Source: Sciurus carolinensis
Lineage: Eukaryota > Chordata > Mammalia > Rodentia > Sciuridae
Direction: 5' to 3'
Length of the DNA stretch: 64,000 nucleotides
Assembly: GCF_902686445.1 (NCBI RefSeq)
Contig: NC_062214.1
Span: 40,247,454 to 40,311,453 of the forward strand
Position numbers and translations under genes: made by a program. Under the pieces are notes generated by a model that had not been told where the DNA came from, did no database searches, and worked only from the letters and a program-made list of their open reading frames with translations. This document shows positions 37,011 to 49,330 of the stretch, piece after piece (the stretch's first letter is position 1; each line of letters opens with the position of its first letter).

Positions 37011-38615
37011 ATATTTTACTTCATTTCCAGCTGTTTACCTCTAGGTAAAATTGAAAACTGAGAATCTGAAAACCCTTAAATTCATTTCTTATTTTCATGA
37101 TGAAGGAATTGATGTTTCTCATTTGTCTTCTACCTCCCAAGTACTCCCTGTGTGAATTTGAACATTTTAATCCATTTAAGAAATTCACAAGGAATGTCCA
37201 GAGTCTTAATATATTTCTAGATTGAAAATATTTTCATTAATACATCATCCTCTTGGGTAAAGAGAGAAGCTTTCTCCCTCTAGATCTGTAACTTAGAGAA
37301 TAAACCAATGTTCTTTATTTAATTGCTCATATAGATTGGGATAAATGCCTTTGCATAGCAGTAATAATTCCACAAGAGACCTCCTGGAAAGAGGACTGTG
37401 GAGAGCCATACATAAGGTATCTTTTGGTCACTGATGATGATAATCAGGACAGGAGGAACAGTGTGGCAGGGTGATGCAGAGGAAGATGACTGGTGAAGAC
37501 GGCCCTCAGAGGGCAGCTTGGGTAAGCCAGGAATGAGGAGATAATGATGATGCTAGAATGATTGTGAGGGAAGGAGAAGGGGTGGGAAGCACATGCTAGA
37601 GAACCTTTCAAGGACAAATCGACTGTTCTAATATATTGGAGCAATTATACTAATAATTGTAATAAGGTATCTTGCATTTGTATTTGTTATGCTTTTGTGT
37701 TTTGATAAAGTCTATTGTATCATTAATTACATTATTATATAGTCTTCCTTTGGTTTCAGAGGGTAATTTATTTCTGGAAAAAGGAACTATCACTGGGTGT
37801 GTTCTCTAGTCAAAAGATTATTTGCTATCAAGATTAATGGTACATGATAACTGACAGTTAACAGAGTATATGTGATAACTGGTATTTATATATTTTATTG
37901 TCGAATGCAGGTGATACCTAAACAGATTGGTAAAATACAAGAAAATGAAAAAAAATCAATGATGCATGTGATTATTTCTATTAGTAGCAAGTTAGCAAAC
38001 TACCAGTAATCTGAGAGCAGAATTCGGTATAACATAGGCCAGCTTCAAAATGACAAAGTTGACTGCATGGTGACTTTCATTTCATGGTGTTCAGATACCA
38101 ATGAGGTGTGTAAATTCTAAATTTGTCATCAAAAATGTGAAGAAAAGGCTTTAACCAAAGTAGGGAATTAAAGGAAATCCTTTGTAGATGTTGAATGCTC
38201 ATAATCTGATTAGTTATATCAAGAGGTATGACTACATGAATGTGTTACACATAGTTCTAAGAAGAGTTTTAGTCATGATATTTTAACTTTTTAAATTACA
38301 TAACAGCCAACCATTACATAGCCTTCATGATGAAGAATGTAGCTTCATACATGTCTGAAATTTCCACTGGGCTTCAAATGCATATGACCTTAAAACCTGT
38401 GAATTTGCCAGAATTTGATCAGTTTTAGTAGGAAATGGCGATATCAAATGTTTTGAGCTAATATTTGTGAATCTCACCTTGACATTTCCACTTGTCCTTG
38501 TCCTGGCATTCTCAGAACACATAAAAAAGAAAATTTTACTTTTTCCACTGAAACCTATTTCAATCACAAGTATCCAGATTTCAACAAGAGATATACCATT
38601 CTCTCCATTGCTCAA
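37011..38615. other. Unique non-coding sequence
   Basis: No gene or repeat recognised. The 96-codon minus ORF at 38325-38615 has no domain I know and runs into the L2 at its start. Confidence 0.5.
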
Positions 38616-39250
38616 AACTCAAACCTGAGCATCACTCTTATTTCTTCCTCTCCCCTATGTTTCATATTCAGTTCATCCACAAATTCTCTCAGCTTTGCCT
38701 GGAATATGTGTCTAATGTGTCCACTTCTCTCTGTTTTCATTGTCAACATCCGAGTTTATCATTACTGTCTTTTGATTGAATTCGTGCAAGAGAATCCTAA
38801 TAACTTAACTTTCCATTCTTGCCTTTCTCTAACCCATTCTCTAAACACACGAAGAACGCTAAAAATGTAAATAATATTATGTCATTCCTATGCCTAAAAC
38901 TGAGGATTTCTGCGACACATAGAATAAAATTCAAACTACTTACAGTGTCTACAAAGCTCTGTATATTCTGCCTCAGTCTGTGTGTCTGATTTCTTTTTCT
39001 ACTCCAGTACTTACCCTGCTTAAGGAACACTAGAAACTAGGTTGAATATTCCCTCTTGGGTTCTCTTTTCTATCTCTTCTGAAACTCCTCTTTTATGTTA
39101 CATAATTGACTCCTTCTTGTAAATCAAACCTCAGCTTGAATGACATGCCTTCAGTGAGGACTTCTTTGAAAACATATTCTAAATAGTCACTCCTCTCTGT
39201 CATTCTTTATCATATCATCATTAAAAAAAATCCTTTGGTATATAACTAAA
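38616..39250 (+). mobile_element. L2 LINE fragment (sense)
   Basis: The L2 3' order is readable: 'gtcattcctatgcctaaaactgaggatttctgcg', 'agaataaaattcaaactacttacagtgtctacaaagctctgtat', 'actccagtacttaccctgctt', 'tcaaacctcagcttgaatgacatgccttcagtgaggacttctttg'. It corresponds to the last part of L2 ORF2 and the 3' UTR, too diverged to encode anything. Confidence 0.72.
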
Positions 39251-40980
39251 TAGAACAAATAATAAAAATATCTTTGGCACTCTCTGAAGTTGACTTACAC
39301 ATCAATTTTTGTAGGATGTTAGAATGAAAGTTTTAGTTGGGGAACGTTCCTTTACAAGGTGAACAAGATGAAATGAAGTTTCAGAGAAGGACTTGGGAAT
39401 CAGGAAGAGGACTGTAAAAATTCTTCACACAAAGAAAGAAGTTAAAGAATCAGAAAATTATTGAGAGATGATTTAAGGAGAATATTTTAAGGTAGTCACT
39501 GAAGTTCCATTATTAAAAATTAAATTAATTTAATAAATTATTTTACAAATAAACATGTAAAACTCAACTTCCTAATTATGTTACTATGTTTTGTTATTAT
39601 CCATGCTCTTGAGGTTTCTTATGCATGCCTATTTTAGCTGTATGATGTAAATACTTTAGATGTACTGGTAAATTTTGACATTGTACACATCTTCCAACTG
39701 TTTTTGCTGACATTACATTGTGCTTAAAATTAGCCACAATGGGATTATTTACACCATGAAATTGGCAAACAATATTAATTGGATATTCATTTTGCTGATA
39801 ATTTCAATTTAAAAATTTTGAAAAAATGTTAATAATGGAGACAGTGTCCTGTTACTGTTTCATTATGACTACCATAATAATTAAATAAATATTCTAGTTT
39901 ATTGGTTGCAAATACACAGGCTTGCTAAAGATCAATTAAAATATTTTTAGAATTAATTGAACATGAATTTATAATTAACAGCATTACACATTTTATCATT
40001 TTCATAAGTTCTGTACTATGCTTCCTCTTTAGCAGTAGAATTTATAAGCTTCAGTACTTTCATATACACATACTTTGTTTTTTTGAGTAGTTTGTTAAGT
40101 ATTTACCAAACAGCATGGTGATAGACCAAGAGGAAGGTAGGTAATATTTTTTAACCTTAAGTTGAGAGATGGTCACTTTCCTAAGGCAGTTGAAAGAGCA
40201 GTTTCTCCCCCACAGTTGAGGGAGGAGGCATTGTGAGTTGGTGTCTTCTTTCACTTGAACATCTAAAAGGTGAAAGATAGTCTTGACTGGCTGCTATGAG
40301 AAAAGAGGCTGTAGTGAGTCACCAGAACATGCAGTGATGTTGGGGCAAAGTTTGAGTTAGTGTTTCTCGTGGACCAAAGAGTCTCAGATGAGACACAGAA
40401 AGCACAGGGTTAACTTAGGTCCTCCATTAGGAGGCTGCTCAGATGAGTAAACTGCATAAAGAAGCTAGAAATGATTCCTAGGTTTCTAGAACAAAGGAAT
40501 GAAATATGTGAATTGTATGAGGTGAATTTCAGATGACAAGTTCCTAGCTGGAAATGGGAAATTTCTGCAGAACCCTTTAACATGCTCAAAGGAGAAGGGG
40601 GTGGCTTTGAACCCCTTGAAGAGGAAAGTTTTCTTGTTCACAATAGTTCTAGTCACATAAGGACTTTGCTGCTCTATTTCCTCATATCAAGTTAGTAAGT
40701 TGGGAAAGAATTGTAAATTGTTGAAAAAAGGTATCTATCCACTCCCTACTGGCTGGTTTCCCACCTTGACCTGGCAATGTAAGAAAGACTCCTCAATTTA
40801 ATCAGGTTTACATGTTGGCATTGCATGAAACTGGATATCTAAGGAACAAAGGAAGATCACCAGCTCCCATCAAATAAACTGAAGGAGTTATTGGAAGATA
40901 CAAATATAACTGCCTTTTTGCTACATCAAATAAATCATGCATATTCAAAGAGACAATTTCCCTCTAAATCAAAGTTGTAA
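39251..40980. other. Unique sequence with a candidate conserved non-coding block
   Basis: 39560-40060 is extremely AT-rich but complex, not simple repeat. It holds many homeodomain-like cores: TTAATT at 39775-39780, TAATTAAA at 39878-39885, 'aattaattga' at 39951-39960 and TAATTAA at 39972-39978. No transposon is seen in it. 40260-40700 may contain a very old repeat, unnamed. Confidence 0.45.
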
Positions 40981-40984
40981 GAGA

Positions 40985-41065
40985 GTAGGCACCAAGCACA
41001 AAGAAAGCACTTGGTAAATATTTGTATTATGAATGAATGTAACAAGTGAGTGAATGAAAACTCAC
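40985..41065 (+). mobile_element. L2/MIR 3'-end fragment
   Basis: 'aggcaccaagcacaaagaaagcacttggtaaatatttgtattatgaatgaatg' is the end of an L2 or MIR in sense. Confidence 0.5.
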
Positions 41066-41162
41066 AAGTTCTTCTTTGGCATTTGAAGAAGCAGGCTCAG
41101 AAAAGAAATAAATGAAATACTTTAAATATCAATATTCTTTTGGTAAAAAGAAGAGAAAAAGG

Positions 41163-41900
41163 GTGACTCACACATCTACTTTTGGGGTCTGCCTGGCCCT
41201 TGAAGGCTTTAGGTCTTACTGAGTTAATCCAGATGACCCCTAGGAGAGCAAGATGGAATTGTGGAAAGCTTCCACGATCTCCACACCACACAACTCTTCC
41301 ATCCTCCACAGGAGAGCCCAGTGGGGTGAGCTGCAGGGCCTGGGGTCAGGATGAGGGAAGGATTTGGCTTGAGGTGTCCAAGAGTCAGAGGACTTCAAAT
41401 TTGTAGTTTCTGTAGGCCAGGCCAGCCTTGGCCATGGCCACGTCGAGCAGAAGCCCGTGGAAGACTGCAGTTTGGTTTGCAGCCACCTGGGAAATGGCGC
41501 AGGCCAAGCTCCTGGAGCACAGCACTTCACCCATCCCCATCACACAACTGCGCCCTTGTTTAAGAGAGGTGTTATTACCACCCGGCCACCCTGTTCTTCC
41601 TCTCTACTACTGTCCTGAACTCTTTTGCTACAAAATGCAGGTATAGATACCCCCATTAGTAACACCAATGAAAGAGTTAGTTTTCGGTTTTTCAGAAGCT
41701 GCTGGTGGGTTCCTGTATGTTGTGTTATCTCAATGATTTTTTTTCTTGTTTTTATGTTATATATTTAAGAGGCAGTATCTTTTGTACAGTGAATTTACAG
41801 AAGAATATGCATAATGCACTTTTTTTTTTACTTCTGTTGGTGTGTATTTTATATAGTCTGTGTGCTTCTCATGATGAAAATAAACTTTTTTATAAATGAA
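41163..41900 (+). pseudogene. Candidate retroposed mRNA tail, parent unidentified
   Basis: A block about 740 bp long stands out from its AT-rich flanks. Its left half is GC-rich and keeps CpG sites ('ccacgtcgagcagaagcccg', 'aaatggcgcagg', 'cacccggcc'). Its right half is AT-rich like a 3' UTR and ends with AATAAA at 41879-41884, then an A7 run from 41899. Similar A/G-rich 17-18 bp sequences lie on each side (41145-41161 and about 41901-41916, differing by one extra G), which would fit L1-driven target duplication. No introns or splice sites are apparent inside. Short overlapping ORFs in all frames (41182-41646) show no known domain, so the inserted part may be only a 3' UTR. I cannot name the parent. 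An expressed non-coding exon or an unfamiliar repeat are alternatives. Confidence 0.4.
41879..41884 (+). terminator. AATAAA polyadenylation signal
   Basis: Canonical hexamer about 15 bp before the A tract that ends the candidate retroposed mRNA. Single hexamers are common in AT-rich DNA, so the placement is what counts. Confidence 0.4.
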
Positions 41901-42037
41901 AAAAAGAAGAAAAAGAAGGAAAAATTCTGAACAATTAGAAGGAAGTCAGAATTGTATGGGTCTGGAGAAGGAGCCACTTTCATTGTGGGGAACCAATTCA
42001 TATGAGTTTTGATGAGTTGAATGAAGGAACAGTTGTT

Positions 42038-42102
42038 ACACACACGCACACACACACCCACTTACACACACATACACACACACTCACACTCACATACACA
42101 CA
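42038..42102. repeat. (CA)n microsatellite, imperfect
   Basis: A CA array with scattered interruptions (CACG, CCCAC, TCACT). Confidence 0.92.
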
Positions 42103-45100
42103 ATGTACAGTTAGAAATTAGAATAGGGCACTAGATTTGTGAGGATAAAGACAGAAAATTGACCAAGACCAGAGAAATTGTTAAACAATTTGAAAAGTTT
42201 TCAGGAGATTGAAGGAAAAGAAGAAAGGGCATGAATTTAGAGATGTAATGAGAATATTTAAAAGCAGAGAAGAACTTGGATGAGCTAGAGTTTTTCATAT
42301 GGCCTCTATTTTCTTATGTTCATATGCCTTTCCCTGCGAATTAAAACAAACAAACCAAACAAAACAAAAACAAAGTTAAAATTCTATGAAATCTGTAAGA
42401 TGAAGAATTTGAAATCTCAGGAACTTCGTTTTAGTGTGATGGAAAAAAACCTCTTATTCACAAAATAAACTTTAATGAGCTGAAATTTGAATACCAAATA
42501 CATTAAAAGAACTAGAGTTTAACTAAACATGTTTGCAAATATTCATCCCAAATATTATTTTTTTTTAATTCCCAAGCACATTTAAGGAAATTGGTAATTC
42601 TAGTCAAAGTAAACAAATGTTGACTGACAGATATGGAGAACTTTTTACTAGACCAGAGGCTGCATTTTTAACTGACAGCAGTCCTGAGAGAATGCTGTGC
42701 TTCCAGGTGCATGACCAAGGTAGGTAAAAGCTTGCCCATGTTTCTTCAGCTAGGAAGTGGAATTCCAAATACAGGTTGAACTAACCTTAGAGCTCAAATT
42801 TTTTTCACAGTAGCTTTTGCTTCCCAGTAAAGGTTTTGACTTTATCTTAACATGATGTTCCTTTTGGATTTAATGTCATTAGGGAACAAAATGGATGAGG
42901 CTGACCATATTTTGCTAGCTCTTATAAGCATCAAACAATTGGATTTCCTTGTTCCTATTATTTTTAGTACTCTGTATGCAGACTCACATCATTGATCTAC
43001 AGGAAAGCTTGTGTTTTCAGTTGTCATGGTGCACTTCCCAGAAACTAAATATGATGTGTGTTCTCTTTTGGAAACAATTGATAAGTTTCACATTGACAGA
43101 AACATTTCATTTTCTAAGTCATTTATCTATTCATCTCACAAAGAGTTATAAGAGTGTGTTGCTTTCTGTAATCCAAGCCCATTCCCTTTAGTGGATTTTC
43201 TTTTATTAATACCTCTCTACTTAAATTCTGATCTCAAAAAGTGGCCATTAATTAACTCAGGGAGCAACTCAGCCATTTTTTTTTTCTGGGAAATGGGAAA
43301 TCTGGTAAATAGTTTATACTTCTACTTTGTCAAAAACATTTAGTTTTAAAAACTGCATGGGAACATTTAATGACACTCCATAAATTTCATGTATTCAGTC
43401 ACTTAGAATGGAGGTTTTGGGTCTATCTGACCTTCTTAATGACATACTGCCTTGGTCTCAGTGCCATGGCTTCAACTGAGTTCTTAATGAACATTAATCT
43501 GTATAGTATAATCTTCAGACAGCACAAAAGGTTATCTGTATTTTTTTTTCCTGGAAAGGTCCAGGACAGATCCAAGATTATCTTCTTTCATTTTAAGAAA
43601 ATAAGCTATGACTTTGAATTAAAAATATTTCTAATCAAATACATGAAACCTATTGAAATTGACAAACTTTTGAGGGCAAAGGCCATATCTTGCAAGCCTT
43701 CCATACCTGAAGGCACTAGTTCTCCAGTTACCCATTCCCTCTTCCATTAAGTACTTATGGGGTTCTGACTATATACTAGACCCTATGTTAACTTCTATAG
43801 TAGGGTCCATGCTTGTCAAGTTGTGTAGTTGTATAGCATTGTTCAAATCATAAATAGTGCACTTTTACAATTAAAATATGACTTAAAACCCTCTTGGTCT
43901 ACATGCATGTCTCTTCTTGAAGAGGTTATGCTAACAGTAAAATAAACCAGATATACCTAACATTCATTTCTACTTGCATCTTGGCAACTAAGCAAGGGAC
44001 TGTTCCAAAACTTAGCTAGCATATACTCTGGATTTTAATTAGGCAAAATAAAACTTCCCTTCGTAATTTGGCTCTCTTACTTGACAGGTTGCCATGAAAG
44101 CATGATAATATCTCACAGAAAATTATCAAACTACTAAATCAGAGTGTAGGGGAAACAAAGAGAATGTCAATGCAACAGCTACAGAAATTATTCTGTGGAT
44201 TCTGTGACCAGTAGGATCTTAACATTCATGTCTGATGTAGATCATTTTCAAGTAAATACAAAGGGTGGGGAAGGAGCATGGAAGAGGGTAACGAGGACAG
44301 GGAAGATAGTATCTACACAGGCCTGATTCAGGTTCATGCAAACACACTGAAGACAGAGAATCTCTCTTAAATTATTTTTAATCAAAGAAGATAGAACTTT
44401 GACCTTGTAAAGGATGAAGGTCAATGAGTTTGGGAGTAAAATAAATATTATTTGGACTCAGACCATAGAAAGCATTTTCCTGTAAATACAACATATCCAT
44501 TTGTCTTTAGCAGGAAATAAAATTATTTTAAAATGGTGTCTCAAAGAAAGCCCTAGGTATAGTCATATTTAAACTGTATGAATACTGAATGACATGATTG
44601 CATAATTCAGTGTGGTCTGGATTTATTTGAGCAAACCATGGGGACATACTTGTCTGTTTATTTTCCTACGTGTTCTTGACATTAGTGTCTAAGGAGTACC
44701 TTGAGACTTGTCTTAACAACCTCTTGAGAATGGATACAAGCACTGACATAAATTATTAACTTCTCCCTGGACAGGTCCATTAATATTCTCTGAATTATTA
44801 TGACTTTATTTGTTTCCCATCAGTTATTCTTGGTCTCTTTCCATTAAAGAGAAATCCACTCTTACTTAAATTTATGTCTTACAGCAAAGACGAATTCAGC
44901 CAACTGTTCTTTGAATCTATTTAATCCTAAATGATTTCTTTAAGTAAACTTTCATGTATCCTCAGGAGCCTCTTTTCCTGAAAACACCAGGAGAAACTTC
45001 CCTTAATTGGGCATAAAATAACAGTTCTTAGACATGGGTTACTCTATAAATGACAGTCTGTTCTATAAGGTTGTGGGGTCACAAGAGCCAGAATCTTTGG

Positions 45101-46434
45101 TGGTTATTGAAAACTGATATGTGAGGGTCTGAAAGGCTGCTCTGTTTCAGTCCCACACTGACAACTAGTAAAATGTTGGAATTCCAGAAGTGAGTGCCTT
45201 ATGCAAAGAGATGACAGCTGTCAGGATATGATCAGGAAAATGACCATGAAGTGATAAATCATCTGTTCTTCTTTGGTGATGTCCCAGTAAAGGTGATTTT
45301 AAACAAAATAGATTCCAAGTCACCATTATTGGCAAAACTGTAGACTTTGCCACATTTGCCTTCAGCTATATTATATTTGACCTGTAAGATCTTAAACAAT
45401 AGCTAATCTTACAACACACTAGCCTATGTTCTTATGCTCTACTCCATGTGGCTTTCATAATTTTAAAGTTGGGAGGGAACTTAAAAATAATTTTGTGCCA
45501 TTTCTTAACTTTAAAGAATAATAAGACTCAGAGAAGGTAAGTAACTTGCCAAGGTCAAACCACTTCCAGCAGTAAAAGTTTTAAGAAACCACTTGGAAAA
45601 TTTTATTATAATTTCAATGAAAGTCACTAAAGGAACTGGGGAATTCAGGACCCCAGTGTCAGTGAGTGATTCTGAATTGCTAGGTACAGGGCTGATGAGA
45701 ATTCCACTGACACTGTGTAATAGCTTAGCCAATAATTGCATTATAATTTCAGACCCCTTGAAATGCATTGTGTCCTGGTCTTTGACTGAAATGGTAAGAA
45801 TGTTCATAACAGAATACAGTATGTTCCTTCCAGAGGTGGGCTTAATGCCTTATTCATTTTTTTTTCCCTTGGACTATAAAAGTGGTGCTTCAGGCATATT
45901 GACCAAATCATTGGAAAATCAATTACTATTGAGTTAAAGCTGAACAAAATAGTTTGGAAAGTGTTTAATTTATTCCTCATAACATCTATTCTTTTAAAGT
46001 TTTGTAATCTGTGATCCCTGGATGACTCATCTGTGATTCCTGACAGAAAACCTCATTTTCAAGTCTTTCATTTTTTTTATCCTTTCCCCCTGCTATTCAT
46101 CCAAATAAGAAAATCATTAAAAGAGAAGAAATAAAAAGCATTCAGCACAGTGAGATAAGAACAAATCAGCCCAACTGTTTTTAGAGTAGAGCCTGTTTCC
46201 CTAACTAATCAAAATTCACAGTAAGTGTGAGGAAAACAAAACTAAACTGGCAGAAATAATACAGTTAGACTTAGGAAAGACTTAGAATGCAGTCATATCT
46301 CATAAAAAGGTTATTAGGAAAGAAATTTGATGGTTGAGAGTTGAGAAGTTAATGCTAGCATGGAGATGAACCTTAAGTCACCTGATTTTCTGCTGTTTCT
46401 GGAAAGGTCACGTAAAACCAATCATATATTCCAC
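42103..46434. other. Mostly unique non-coding sequence
   Basis: No repeat body recognised across 4.3 kb except a MIR-like antisense scrap near 45510-45550 ('aataagactcagagaaggtaagtaacttgcc'). The longest ORF (43370-43750, plus, 126 codons) starts in a plain AT-rich stretch, crosses a T9 run and has no recognisable domain. The overlapping plus and minus ORFs at 45511-45937 are also doubtful. Confidence 0.5.
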
Positions 46435-46700
46435 TTTCTCCCCTCTCTCTCCTTTTCCCCCCTCTTCCTCCCTCCCCGTTTTCTCTTTTATTGTTCTTCC
46501 TCTCTTTCCTTTCTTCTTCCTCCTTTAAATTCTTCTTTCTTTCTTCCTCCCTTCCTTTTTTTCTTTCTATTCTCCTTCCTTTCTTCCTTGTCTGCTTTTC
46601 TTTCTCCATTTGTCTTCCTTTATTCCACTTTTCCTCTGTTCTTTTCTCCTTCTTCTTTCTCAATTCCATATTTCTTTTCTTTTTCACTCTTCTCCCGTGC
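46435..46700. repeat. Polypyrimidine (CT-rich) tract
   Basis: About 265 bp of almost pure C and T on the plus strand, an irregular TTCC/TTTC/CTTC mix. The Phe/Ser/Leu-rich plus ORFs and the Lys/Arg/Glu-rich minus ORF over it (up to 133 codons) come from this composition. Confidence 0.92.
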
Positions 46701-49330
46701 TTCCTTCCACAAACAACTTTTGTCAATTCTTCATCCAAGTCATCAGATCTTGGGGAAATAAAGGCCCAGCATGTAGAGACCTCTCACTCAGAGCTTACAG
46801 GTAAGGGCAATTGATGAGTGATCAATACTAAGTCACATATTAAGTACTCAGGGACATTTTAAACTGCTATTGGGAAGGAGTTGTTCTAAACGAGCACAGC
46901 CTGGCATCATTTTTAAAAGGCTTCTTGAAAGAAATGGTATCTGAAGAAAGAATTGGAGTAAGCTGGGGAAGATGGAAGTTGCAGTGGAAGAGACAGAGAT
47001 GGAGTTGCCTTTCATGGGAGACAGTGTGGGCAAATGATTTGGAGGTGTGGGGTGTGGGAAAAAACATCAAGATTCAAGGAATTACAAATGCTTTAGCCTG
47101 GAACACAGATTTCATGTCTTTATACTGATATGTCTCCCTCAAATATAGTGAGTATCTTACAAAATAAGTTATATTATTACTTGTTAATGAATAATACCTA
47201 TCACAGTAATGGCAGGTTTGTCAAATTACGTAGAGTATGTCCAGTTAAATTTGAATTTCTGCACATGACTTTTAGTGCAAGTATGCCTCATGCACTATTT
47301 CTTGTATACTTATATTAAGAAAATCTATTATTTATCTGAAACAAATATAACCGAGTGTCCTGTACATATCATTGCTACATTGGCAACTCCAATTATTAAG
47401 CACCGTATTAGAAGATACAAGCTTAGCAAATTAATTATTTGAGTAAGATTTGTACAAGAAAGTACCAGAAGATGCGGGTGGGTAGCAAGTCTTGTAAAGG
47501 ACAGATGTTTAGAATTCTTGTGGTTATTAAAACCGCAGGCCTGTGACATCCAAAACAATGTGGAAATGTAAAGAAAATTACAGATGGGTCCCTGAGGACT
47601 AATGAGAGTTAAAGAGAAAGCTGAGGAGGAAGGGTATCTAAGAAGGAATTTTATGCATGAAAGTAAGCTTTGGAGAAGGACATGGAGGCCATGGAGAGAT
47701 GCAATTCAGAAGGTAAGGAGCAGTCAGCAGTGTCAAACGTTAGGAAAATTAGTGGGGTAAAAAGGGCCTGTGGATGGTAGCCACTGACATATGACAAGGT
47801 GGGAGTATTAGTTATATTTTAGTGAATTGAGAAGTTAATTGGGAACAGGACAGTGGAGAGAGGAGAGATATGGCACCCAGACGACTCTTTCAACAACCCA
47901 GGGTTACTAGATTTAGCAGCTAACAAGGCAGGGTGACAAGTTAAATTTGAATTTCATATGAACAGTGAATGGAAAGGTAGTGTTATTGAGGAAGAGGGTG
48001 GGAGAGAATGTACATGGAGGATCATTTTAAGAGGGGAAGACACAGGATGAAGTCTGTGTATGGAGAGGAAGGAACCAGAGCAAAGAATGAAGTTCAAGGT
48101 CCCGGAATACTTACAGAAAGGAAGATAATTTAGCTCCAGATTCACAGACATTCATCTGAAATCCTTGGAGCCTGATATATTTCAAAGGATAATTTTCCTT
48201 AGAAAAGTAATATAGAAGGTACTTTCTGTTAACACCCCTTTGGGAATTCTGTAGAAACCTCATTCTCAAATATGTTATTTTTTACAGGAAAACATATGAA
48301 TGTTTTTAGTAATTAGGATAAAGGCTATAAAATAACTTCATTTCAGTTTAGATTTGGTTTTACCACTTGGTTAGATTAAAAACAAAAAAACTTTTTGTTT
48401 TCAGAGTTTTTAAAATTTTGCAGTTGGTGATGAGACATTAAACAATGCTCAGTTACCTCCTTGGCCCTAGGGAAGACAGATGAAACAATAACATTAATTT
48501 TATCTCAAATTTATGATAGTAAAAAATATAACTGTTCCTTTTCAGTCTACCATACAGAGTTCTTTGTTGGCCGAAATGTTCCTAGTACTTTGTTGTGCAG
48601 AATTGTAATGAAAGGTGGAAAATCAAAACAAAACAAAACAAAAACCAGAGTAAAACAAAGAAGTCAGAAGAGCTTTAGATTTTTTATGTTGATTGGGACA
48701 GAGATTGACTGACAGAAAGGCAAAAGCATGTTTTTTATGATGAAGGAGGAAAGAGAGAGGAGACAAGCACTAGTTAGGTTCAGGAGAAGTTCCTTTTTAA
48801 TGTGACAATGAAATTAGAGTTAAGGGAGGGAAAGAACTTAGGAGCACTGGACAGTACCATGTGAAATATTGAGAGAGAAAAGAAAGGATATTTTTAAAGA
48901 TCGGTTAAGCAAAACGAATCTGTTTCCCTTCTGGAAACTTAAAAGGCTAAAATATTTTTATAAAGCCAAATTATGTTTGAATATTTCTCAGTTTCCAGGA
49001 TTAGACCTTTAGGTCATCCAGCTTTACCCAGCTTTATGTGGGTTGTCAATTTGTATAGAGGAAGGGCAGTGGAGTTGCAAGAAGTAAATAAAAAGATACA
49101 AAAGAGGAAAGGAGAGACTAAAAGGACTTCTTATTATCATCTTCATCATCATTATCATCATCATCATCACCTTCCAGTTCTGTCTTATGGCCAAGAGCAA
49201 GGTAGGAAATGGTAGGGCATGCACTTTTCCACAGGTAATGATGAATATAATTTCTCTTTCCTGGTTGAAGACATGAGTCTATCCTCATAATAAAAATGTT
49301 TGGTATTCAAACATGTAACATGTATGGTTT
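46701..49330. other. Unique non-coding sequence, some old repeat likely
   Basis: 46915-47110 and 47590-47900 are purine-rich stretches reminiscent of an ancient repeat that I cannot name. An AAAAC run lies at about 48627-48650 and an (ATC)n run at 49131-49170. No gene seen. Confidence 0.4.
49131..49170. repeat. (ATC)n microsatellite
   Basis: An imperfect trinucleotide run of ATC/ATT units. A histidine-rich plus ORF and a methionine-rich minus ORF cross it as artefacts. Confidence 0.9.

Noticed and set aside
43370..43750. 126-codon plus-strand ORF
   Set aside because: No domain, crosses a T9 run, hydrophobic/Lys-rich composition typical of AT-rich DNA, no neighbouring exon signals.
45654..45715. 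11-bp perfect inverted repeat (CAGTGTCAGTG / CACTGACACTG) with 40-bp spacer
   Set aside because: Arms of this length at such spacing are expected about once by chance in 64 kb, and no extended pairing surrounds them.
45511..45937. Overlapping 98- and 114-codon ORFs on opposite strands
   Set aside because: Mutual overlap, no domain and no codon signal; at most one could be real and neither is recognisable.
46360..46761. 133-codon plus and 121-codon minus ORFs
   Set aside because: Products of the polypyrimidine tract: Phe/Ser/Leu-rich on one strand, Lys/Arg/Glu-rich on the other.
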